A DNA stretch of 11,362 nt from AC-52 sp044870295. GTDB lineage: Bacteria > Actinomycetota > UBA4738. This document shows positions 6,583 through 11,362 of the stretch, in pieces. The number at the start of each line of letters is the position of its first letter. The stretch's first letter is position 1. Location of the stretch: contig JBIOYQ010000205.1 of NCBI GenBank assembly GCA_044870295.1, positions 1-11,362 of the forward strand, in the 5' to 3' direction. A program made the translations under genes and the position numbers. The notes beneath the pieces are model-generated. The model was not told the origin of the DNA. It did no database searches and saw only the letters and a program-made list of their open reading frames with translations.

Positions 6583-7444
6583 CGCGCGGACGCTGTCCGA
6601 CGATCAGCTCGAGGCGGCCCTTCGGGGGGCGGCGCCCTTCGTCGCCTATCCGGAGATGCCGGACCTGTCGGGGCTGATCGCTCGGCGTCTCCGCGAGACG
6701 CCGGTCACGGGGCGACGGAGCCTGGCGGGGTCACGCCGCCCGCTCCGGCGGGTGCTGGCACCGCGCTGGGCGATCCCGGCGCGGGCCGCTGTCTCGGTGG
6801 CGGTGGCCGTGGCCATCGTCGCCGGAACGCTGGTGTTCTCGCCGTCGGCCCGCCACGCTGTGGCGGGGTGGCTCGGGCTTCGTGGCGTGAAGATCGTCAT
6901 CACCCCGTCGCCGACGACGTCGGTGCCTTCGTCGCCGTCGCCCGCCCCCACGTCGCTCGGTCGGCGCTTGGACCTGGGCAAACGGGTGGCGCTGGCGCAG
7001 GTCCAGGGCGTGCTCCCCTTCCAGATCGGAATCCCGGAGGAGCTCGGCGCGCCCGATGAGGTGTACCTGCGTCAGGGCTTCATCGAGGACCAGGTGATCC
7101 TGCTGTACCGCCCACGTCCAGACCTGCCGGAGGCGAAACTGACCGGCGCCGGCCTGCTGCTGATGGAATTCCAGGCCAAGATCGACACGGAGTTCCTGGA
7201 GAAGAAGATCATCTTCGAGGGCGGGACCAGCGTCGAGCCGGTCATGGTCAACGGGGATCCCGGCTACTGGATCGAGGGCCAGCCGCACACGATCTCCTAC
7301 CTCGATCAGAACGGCAGCCAGATCCCCGACCAGACCCGGCTGGCTGGCAACGTGCTTCTGTGGCAGCACGGGTCCGTGACATATCGCATCGAGGCCGACA
7401 TCTCGAAGGACCAGGCCATCGGCATCGCCGAGTCGCTGCGATGA
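6575..7444 (+). CDS. Putative membrane-anchored anti-sigma factor with DUF4367-like extracellular domain
   Basis: A 289-residue single-pass protein. Residues 1-66 form a cytoplasmic N-terminus that includes a predicted helical stretch (LSDDQLEAALRGAAPF) and ends in a cluster of arginines. One transmembrane helix spans about 68-88. A Pro/Ser/Thr-rich extracellular linker follows (108-127), then a folded C-terminal domain (about 130-289). The latter carries GDPGYWIEGQPH (227-238), AGNVLLWQHGSVTYRIE (257-273) and a terminal DQAIGIAESLR helix, which resembles the DUF4367 type often found on proteins beside sigma factors. The N-terminus lacks the His-x3-Cys-x2-Cys zinc motif of classical anti-sigma domains, so the anti-sigma role rests on gene order, topology and the eight-base overlap with the sigma gene. 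The start is GTG at 6575. The outer domain may sense an envelope or ligand signal. Confidence 0.75.
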   Translation: MPDARTLSDDQLEAALRGAAPFVAYPEMPDLSGLIARRLRETPVTGRRSLAGSRRPLRRVLAPRWAIPARAAVSVAVAVAIVAGTLVFSPSARHAVAGWLGLRGVKIVITPSPTTSVPSSPSPAPTSLGRRLDLGKRVALAQVQGVLPFQIGIPEELGAPDEVYLRQGFIEDQVILLYRPRPDLPEAKLTGAGLLLMEFQAKIDTEFLEKKIIFEGGTSVEPVMVNGDPGYWIEGQPHTISYLDQNGSQIPDQTRLAGNVLLWQHGSVTYRIEADISKDQAIGIAESLR

Positions 7445-7447
7445 GGC

Positions 7448-7473
7448 GGAACCGAACGTCTTGCCCCGACGTA
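7448..7473 (+). promoter_or_regulatory. ECF-type promoter upstream of the cupredoxin gene
   Basis: GGAACC (7448-7453), a 16-base spacer and CGTA (7470-7473) are identical in both boxes and in spacing to the element before the sigma factor gene. It begins four bases after the stop codon of the putative anti-sigma gene, in the only sizeable gap of the cluster. The expected start at about 7479-7482 leaves a leader of roughly 28 bases with a strong Shine-Dalgarno site before the ATG at 7509. A second exact copy at the right place makes a chance match unlikely and suggests the cupredoxin is a target of the adjacent sigma factor. Confidence 0.62.
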
Positions 7474-7496
7474 GTAGCGCCAAGGGGTCGATCGAA

Positions 7497-7501
7497 AGGA
7501 G
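7497..7501 (+). promoter_or_regulatory. Ribosome binding site that fixes the cupredoxin start
   Basis: AGGAG is followed by seven bases and ATG at 7509. The frame is open upstream to 7461, but that longer form would overlap the predicted ECF -10 box and bury the signal peptide behind a polar leader. The start at 7509 is therefore preferred. Confidence 0.75.
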
Positions 7502-7508
7502 CGGTCAG

Positions 7509-8111
7509 ATGGTGAAACGAATGTTGGCTGTCGGGGTGCTCGCGCTGGCAGCGTTGGCCCTGTGGGCGCCGGGGGCGGTGGCGGGCGGCGGAGGCTGCCA
7601 CGGCGGGGCGTTCACCGACGCGAAGGGCGTTCGCGTGGACCTGGTCGAGGCGTGCTTCTCCCCGACGGTGATCCGGGTCCAGCCGGGACAGTCGGTGACG
7701 TGGACGAACAAGGACCCCATGGAGCACACCGTGACGGGTGCCGTCTACGGATGGGGGAGCGCGGACGTCCTGGCCCCGGGGAAGTCCGCCCAGTTCACGT
7801 TCAAGGCCTCGGGTGTCTACCCGTACTTCTGCATGCTCCACCCCGCCATGGTCGGCGCGGTGGTGGTGGGGGACGGGACCTCCAAGGACACGACCACGCA
7901 GGCCGTGGTGCCGGTGGTGCCGACCACGGCAGCGCCTGCCCCGCCCACCGCGGCCCCGGCACCCGCGACGGCGCCTGCGGCCGCCACGTCCGAGGGCGTG
8001 TCCAGCCTGTGGCGGACCCTGGCCATCACGGCGCTGGTGCTGCTGGTGCTGGCGGCGGCCGGGTTGGCGGCGCAGCGGATGATCACGAGGCGGGCGACGG
8101 TCAGGGCCTGA
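7509..8111 (+). CDS. Membrane-anchored cupredoxin (type 1 blue copper protein)
   Basis: A 200-residue exported copper protein, probably a one-electron carrier on the outer face of the membrane. Residues 1-25 are a signal peptide (MVKRM, then Leu/Ala-rich, cleavage near AVA-GG). The cupredoxin domain spans about 40-121. The type 1 copper ligands are visible: H73 (MEHTV), C108, H111 and M114 in the pattern YFCMLHPAMVG (C-x2-H-P-x-M-x-G). The copper site therefore looks complete. An Ala/Pro/Thr linker (about 128-160) leads to a C-terminal transmembrane helix (about 170-188) and a short basic tail, so the domain is tethered by a flexible arm. Two further cysteines, C30 and C49, could form a disulfide. 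It follows the sigma/anti-sigma pair and has its own ECF-type promoter. The sugar dehydrogenase follows 44 bases downstream and is a plausible redox partner. Confidence 0.88.
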   Translation: MVKRMLAVGVLALAALALWAPGAVAGGGGCHGGAFTDAKGVRVDLVEACFSPTVIRVQPGQSVTWTNKDPMEHTVTGAVYGWGSADVLAPGKSAQFTFKASGVYPYFCMLHPAMVGAVVVGDGTSKDTTTQAVVPVVPTTAAPAPPTAAPAPATAPAAATSEGVSSLWRTLAITALVLLVLAAAGLAAQRMITRRATVRA

Positions 8112-8143
8112 CGCCCCTGGCCGCGAAAGCGAGCGCGGGCCCA

Positions 8144-8149
8144 TATCCT
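8144..8149 (+). promoter_or_regulatory. TANNNT -10 box for a leaderless dehydrogenase transcript
   Basis: TATCCT is followed by six bases and the ATG at 8156, in the 44-base gap after the cupredoxin gene. No Shine-Dalgarno sequence is present. The spacing is that expected of a leaderless transcript, so the dehydrogenase may be expressed independently of the cupredoxin as well as by read-through. Confidence 0.5.
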
Positions 8150-8155
8150 TTGCGC

Positions 8156-9358
8156 ATGCGGCGAGCCTTCGCCCTGGTGGGCCTGGTGGCGATGATCGCC
8201 ACCGCCTGCGGGGGCGAGGGCTCGACCGTTGCCACGTCGTCCCCGCCCTCCCCGCCTCCCGGCGCGTCGTCCCCCCCGACCTCCCCGAGCCCCGCCGCGG
8301 GTCCCGACCTCTCCAACGTCTCGGTGGAGCTGACGAAGGTGGCCACCCTCGACGCGCCGCTGGGCATGGCCATCCGCACCGGAGACGACGCGCTGTACGT
8401 GGCCGAGAAGGGCGGGCGGGTGATGGCGATCAGGGGAGGACAGGTCGACGGCACGCCCGTCCTCGACGTCAGCTCGCTCGTCTCGACCGGCAGCGAGCAG
8501 GGGCTCCTCGGCCTGGCGTTCTCACCCGACGGCACCTTCCTGTACGTGAACTACACCGACACCGGCGGCGACACGAACGTCGTCGAATACCGGATGCAGG
8601 GTGATCGCGCCGATGCCGGGTCGGCCCGGCGGGTCCTGTTCATCCAGCAGCCCTTCTCGAACCACAACGGCGGCAACCTGGTGTTCGGGCCGGACGGATA
8701 CCTCTACATCGGGATGGGCGACGGTGGGAGCCAGGGCGACCCGAACGGCAACGGGCAGAACCTGGAGGTGCTGCTGGCCAAGATGCTTCGCATCGACCCG
8801 AGGCCGTCCGGCGGCAAGCCCTACGGCATCCCACCCGACAACCCGTTCGTGGGTCGGGCCGGGGCACGGCCGGAGATCTGGGACTTCGGGCTGCGCAACC
8901 CGTGGCGGTATGCGTTCGACCGCGAGACCGGGGACCTCTGGATCGGCGACGTCGGCGGCAGCGAGCGCGAGGAGATCGACGTCGAGCCGGCCGGTTCGAA
9001 GGGAGGCCGGAACTACGGGTGGAGCGTGCTGGAGGGGACCGTGCCCCAGAGCGACAACGTTCCCCCAAACACCGTCCCCCCCGTCTACGAGTACGACCAC
9101 AGTGGAGGGCGGTGCGTGGTGACCGGAGGGTTCGTCTACCGGGGCTCGGCGATCCCCGACCTGGTGGGCGCGTACGTCTTCGCCGACTTCTGCCAGGGCG
9201 AGCTGAAGGCCTTCGTGCCCCCGGAGGGGGGTGGGATGGGGAAGCCCGTCTCTCTGGGAGTCACCGCCGACGTCCTGGCGTCCTTCGGAGAGGACCAAGC
9301 GGGGGAGTTGTACGTGCTTTCGTTGTCGGGTGGGGTGTACCGGATCGACCCGGCCTGA
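8156..9358 (+). CDS. Lipoprotein of the PQQ-dependent sugar (aldose) dehydrogenase family
   Basis: A 400-residue exported protein of the soluble glucose dehydrogenase/YliI beta-propeller family (COG2133 type), which oxidises aldose sugars with pyrroloquinoline quinone in characterised members. The N-terminus is a lipoprotein signal with C18 as the lipidation site (IATACGG), followed by a long Ser/Pro linker (22-49). The beta-propeller runs from about 55 to 398. Family hallmarks are GLLGLAFSPDG (116-126), the catalytic-site His in NHNGGNL (169-175), FGPDGYLYIGMGDGG (177-191), FGLRNPWRYAFD (244-255) and GDLWIGDVGG (259-268). These residues match the proton-abstracting His and PQQ-binding Arg region of the family. 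No PQQ synthesis genes are in the window, and some homologues do not act on sugars, so substrate and cofactor are inferred. The neighbouring cupredoxin is a candidate electron acceptor, and Lgt is the expected modifying enzyme. It converges with mrp, 27 bases apart. Confidence 0.9.
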   Translation: MRRAFALVGLVAMIATACGGEGSTVATSSPPSPPPGASSPPTSPSPAAGPDLSNVSVELTKVATLDAPLGMAIRTGDDALYVAEKGGRVMAIRGGQVDGTPVLDVSSLVSTGSEQGLLGLAFSPDGTFLYVNYTDTGGDTNVVEYRMQGDRADAGSARRVLFIQQPFSNHNGGNLVFGPDGYLYIGMGDGGSQGDPNGNGQNLEVLLAKMLRIDPRPSGGKPYGIPPDNPFVGRAGARPEIWDFGLRNPWRYAFDRETGDLWIGDVGGSEREEIDVEPAGSKGGRNYGWSVLEGTVPQSDNVPPNTVPPVYEYDHSGGRCVVTGGFVYRGSAIPDLVGAYVFADFCQGELKAFVPPEGGGMGKPVSLGVTADVLASFGEDQAGELYVLSLSGGVYRIDPA

Positions 9359-9385
9359 CGATGGAGCGTGCGGGGAGACGCGCCG

Positions 9386-10504
9386 TCAGCCCCGCGGCGC
9401 CACGGTCAGTCCGAGCGGCTTGCGCACCAGCGTCCGAGACTCCGTGGCCAGGAGGCGGGCGGCGTCGATCAGGGCCGCGCCCGCCGCGGAGTCGGGATGG
9501 GACACCACCACGGGTGTTCCGGCGTCGCCACCTTCGCGCAGCTCGGGCATGAGCGGGATCTGACCGACCAGCGGCACCCCCAGGGTGTCCGCGGCCTGCT
9601 GACCGCCGCCCTCGCCGAAGAGGTAGGTGCGCTCGCCGCAGTGTGGGCAAGCGAAGTACGACATGTTCTCGACGACTCCGAGGACCTTCAGGTGCGTCTG
9701 GCTCGCCATCTTCCCGGCCCGCTCGGCCACCTTCCGGGCGGCCTCCTGCGGGGTGGTCACCACCAGCATCTGGGCGCCGGGAAGGAAGCCCGCGATGGAG
9801 ATGGAGACGTCGCCCGTGCCAGGAGGAAGGTCGGCCAGCAGGAAGTCCAGGTCGCCCCAGTACACGTCGCCGAGGAACTGCTGGACCGCCTTGTGGAGCA
9901 TGGGCCCTCGCCAGATGACCGGTGTTTCCTCGTCGACGAAGAAGCCCATGGAGATGATCCGCACACCGTGGGACTCGAGGGGGAGGATCATGTTGTTGAA
10001 GCCCACCGGCCGCTGGCCGGACAGGCCCATCATGCGGGGGACGGAGAAGCCCCAGACGTCGACGTCGACCACGCCGACGCGATGGCCCTCCGCGGCCAGC
10101 GCGGCGGCGAGGTTGACCGTGACCGTAGACTTGCCGACGCCGCCCTTCCCCGATGCCACGGCGATCACGGTGGTGTCGGTCCCTGTGAAGAAGGTTCGCT
10201 GCTCGACGGGGGCCGTCCCGCCGCGAAGCTTCGTCACCAGCTCCTTCCGCTCGTCCTCACTCATCTCACCGAGAATGACCTCGACCCGCTGCCCCTCGTC
10301 GAGGATCGGTCCGACCGCGGCGCGAACGTCGGTGTCGATCCGGTCCTTGAGCGGGCAGCCGGCGATGGTCAGCAGGACGAAGACGCGGACGAGACCGTTG
10401 TCGACTTCGATGCCCTTGAGCATGCCGACGTCTTCGATCGGCTTGCCGATCTCAGGGTCGAGAACGGCTCGGAGAGCCTGGCGGACCTGTTCCTGGGTGG
10501 GCAT
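9386..10504 (-). CDS. mrp: Mrp/NBP35-family Fe-S cluster carrier ATPase with N-terminal MIP18 domain
   Basis: A 372-residue cytoplasmic P-loop ATPase that carries and delivers Fe-S clusters to apoproteins. The N-terminal domain of the DUF59/MIP18 type (1-90) contains LTIAGCPLKD (45-54) with the conserved C50. The ParA/MinD-like ATPase domain begins near 112, with the deviant Walker A GKGGVGKST (119-127), VDVDVWG (146-152) and LADLPPGTGD (223-232). The cluster-binding CPHC motif is at 286-289, whose two cysteines bridge a dimer in this family. Length and domain order are normal and nothing appears missing. The start ATG at 10504 has a GGAG ten bases upstream. It is divergent from the HTH regulator with a shared 97-base gap containing an inverted repeat, which suggests control by that regulator. 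Also annotated as apbC in many genomes. Confidence 0.95.
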   Translation of the reverse strand: MPTQEQVRQALRAVLDPEIGKPIEDVGMLKGIEVDNGLVRVFVLLTIAGCPLKDRIDTDVRAAVGPILDEGQRVEVILGEMSEDERKELVTKLRGGTAPVEQRTFFTGTDTTVIAVASGKGGVGKSTVTVNLAAALAAEGHRVGVVDVDVWGFSVPRMMGLSGQRPVGFNNMILPLESHGVRIISMGFFVDEETPVIWRGPMLHKAVQQFLGDVYWGDLDFLLADLPPGTGDVSISIAGFLPGAQMLVVTTPQEAARKVAERAGKMASQTHLKVLGVVENMSYFACPHCGERTYLFGEGGGQQAADTLGVPLVGQIPLMPELREGGDAGTPVVVSHPDSAAGAALIDAARLLATESRTLVRKPLGLTVAPRG

Positions 10505-10527
10505 AGAACTCTGGCTCCGTGAGCGGG

Positions 10528-10533
10528 ATTATC
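10528..10533 (-). promoter_or_regulatory. Possible -10 box for mrp
   Basis: GATAAT on the minus strand is one base from the TATAAT consensus and would start transcription about 17 bases before the mrp ATG, just upstream of its GGAG site. No recognisable -35 is found at 16-18 bases. The region there is occupied by the inverted repeat, so the promoter could depend on a regulator. Confidence 0.35.
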
Positions 10534-10537
10534 CTGT

Positions 10538-10565
10538 TTGTCACCGTGCTGCCCTTCGATAGTAC
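10538..10565 (+). promoter_or_regulatory. Candidate promoter for the HTH regulator
   Basis: TTGTCA (10538-10543) and TAGTAC (10560-10565) are 16 bases apart. The -10 is imperfect, lacking the final T. The predicted start near 10572 gives a leader of about 30 bases. The arms of the inverted repeat at 10542-10569 overlap the -35 and -10 boxes, the geometry of a repressor-controlled promoter. Confidence 0.4.
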
Positions 10566-10569
10566 GGTG
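10542..10569. promoter_or_regulatory. Inverted-repeat operator between mrp and the HTH regulator
   Basis: CACCGTGCT (10542-10550) and AGTACGGTG (10561-10569) are inverted copies matching at eight of nine positions, with ten bases between them. Arm centres are 19 bases apart, close to two helical turns, so a dimer could contact both arms on one face. It lies in the divergent intergenic region and covers the predicted regulator promoter. Binding by the adjacent HTH protein is inferred. Confidence 0.55.
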
Positions 10570-10601
10570 CTGCGGAGGAACCGTCGACAGGGGTCGTGAT
10601 C

Positions 10602-11270
10602 ATGCCCGAGACCAAGGCGCTGGAGATCCACAAGGCGCTGGCGGAGGATACCCGCTACCGGCTGTACCGGTACATCGGCCTGGCCGGACGCCCGGTGTCC
10701 GTGAGGGAGATGTCGCGGCGCCTGTCGCTGCACCCCAACACGCTTCGTCCGCACCTCCGCCGTCTCGAGGAGGCGGGGCTGGTGTCCCGGGAGATCCGGA
10801 AGACGGCGGCGGTGGGGCGGCCCCAAACCCTGTATTCGGTGCGAGAGGCCGAGCACGAAGAGGGCCGTGACTACCGGTTGCTCGCGGAGATGTTGTGCGG
10901 GATGGTGGCGGGCCGGCGGGACCTCGAGCATGCTCAAGGGCTGGCGCGACAGTGGGGGGCGTACCTGGTGGCGCAAGGAGGGCCGAAGCCGGGGGTACGG
11001 TTGCCCGCAAGGAGGAACCTGGCCATCCTCCAGGAGGCGATGGCCCGCGCCGGGTTCGAGCCGCGCTTCCGGCGGGAGCCCGGCGACGGGATCGAGGTGA
11101 CGATGCGCCACTGTCCGTTCCGCGACCTGGCCGACGACTATCGCGATCTGGTGTGCACACTGCACCGGGGACTGGTCGAGGGGATGGTGGGGGGGCTGAA
11201 ACCGGCGCTGTCGGTGCGCGAGTTCAAGCCGTTCGCCGAACGAGGACTGTGCCGGCTACGGGCCGGATAA
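10602..11270 (+). CDS. HTH transcriptional regulator with C-terminal cysteines (possible SufR-like Fe-S sensor)
   Basis: A 222-residue DNA-binding protein. The N-terminal winged helix (about 8-78) reads ALEIHKALAEDTRYRLYRYI, then VSVREMSRRLSLHPNTLRPH and LRRLEEAGLVSREI, a standard ArsR/DeoR-type HTH followed by a wing with GRPQTLYSV. The C-terminal half resembles the effector domain of SufR-like regulators. It contains RHCPF (C171), a second cysteine thirteen residues on followed by two residues and His (C185-T-L-H188), and a third in GLCRLRAG (C217). These could bind an Fe-S cluster or metal, though I cannot confirm the ligand set. Divergence from the Fe-S carrier gene mrp supports an Fe-S-related role. 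ATG at 10602 was chosen because AGGGG (10589-10593) lies eight bases before it; GTG at 10596 is in frame but too close to that site. Repression of its own promoter is suggested by the inverted repeat. Confidence 0.85.
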   Translation: MPETKALEIHKALAEDTRYRLYRYIGLAGRPVSVREMSRRLSLHPNTLRPHLRRLEEAGLVSREIRKTAAVGRPQTLYSVREAEHEEGRDYRLLAEMLCGMVAGRRDLEHAQGLARQWGAYLVAQGGPKPGVRLPARRNLAILQEAMARAGFEPRFRREPGDGIEVTMRHCPFRDLADDYRDLVCTLHRGLVEGMVGGLKPALSVREFKPFAERGLCRLRAG

Positions 11271-11304
11271 GGACTGCAGTGGGCGGCGTTCGACAGCCGG
11301 AGTG

Positions 11305-11362
11305 TCACCGAGCAGGTCCTTTCCTGAGGGCAGCCAGGAATTCATCGGAGGGCGGCGGCACG
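11305..11362 (-). CDS. C-terminal end of an unidentified protein (cut by window edge)
   Basis: The last 18 codons and a TGA stop of a possible minus-strand gene run off the right edge, reading VPPPSDEFLAALRKGPAR. The composition looks like an ordinary hydrophilic protein tail, and convergent placement against the HTH regulator 34 bases away is reasonable. It is too short to identify and could be a chance open frame. Confidence 0.35.
   Translation of the reverse strand, partial: VPPPSDEFLAALRKGPAR

Noticed and set aside
7562..8155. Upstream in-frame extension of the sugar dehydrogenase
   Set aside because: It overlaps the cupredoxin gene and would place the lipoprotein signal peptide internally.
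9359..9385. Terminator between the convergent dehydrogenase and mrp genes
   Set aside because: Only a four-base GCGT/ACGC pairing is visible in the 27-base gap.
10577..10598. GGAACC upstream of the HTH regulator as a third ECF promoter
   Set aside because: At a 16-base spacing the next bases are ATCA, not CGTA, and the position overlaps the start codon.

Overview
The window is GC-rich bacterial DNA. It has dense genes, several GTG/TTG starts, TANNNT boxes a few bases upstream of start codons (the signature of leaderless transcripts), and a sigma/anti-sigma plus Lgt gene complement. Together these point to an actinobacterium (Actinomycetota), probably an uncultivated soil or sediment lineage. 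This is inferred from gene content and signals; no rRNA or other taxonomic marker is present. There are no RNA genes, insertion sequences, phage genes or CRISPR arrays, and no gene-free stretch longer than about 115 bases.

Layout. Bases 1-3037 are on the minus strand: the start of a class I methyltransferase (cut by the window edge), preceded by a secreted type I sulfatase with five C-terminal Ig-like repeats. A plus-strand eight-helix membrane protein of unknown function (3150-3938) converges on a small LapA/DUF1049 membrane protein (3957-4298, minus). A perfect 12-bp palindrome (4307-4318) appears to serve as a shared -10 element for lapA and for the divergent PAP2 phosphatase gene (4326-4979), whose stop overlaps the start of lgt (4979-5920). 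Next come an ECF-type sigma factor (5986-6582), an overlapping membrane-anchored putative anti-sigma protein (6575-7444), a membrane-anchored cupredoxin (7509-8111) and a lipoprotein of the PQQ-type sugar dehydrogenase family (8156-9358). An Mrp-type Fe-S carrier ATPase (9386-10504, minus) is divergent from an HTH regulator with C-terminal cysteines (10602-11270, plus). The last 58 bases hold the probable end of another minus-strand gene.

How the genes may work together. The strongest unannotated signal is a pair of identical ECF-type promoters, GGAACC-N16-CGTA. One lies just upstream of the sigma gene (5941-5966) and the other just upstream of the cupredoxin gene (7448-7473). This predicts an autoregulated sigma/anti-sigma switch whose local output is a surface copper protein, possibly with the downstream sugar dehydrogenase as its electron donor. 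Lgt, three genes upstream, is the enzyme that would lipidate that dehydrogenase. The mrp/regulator pair shares an intergenic inverted repeat that lies across the predicted regulator promoter, consistent with autoregulation and co-control of Fe-S cluster delivery.

Six genes in the window carry TANNNT 6-9 bases before the predicted start codon. These boxes helped choose start sites, notably for the methyltransferase and PAP2. All functions are called from motifs read in the translations, without database searches.
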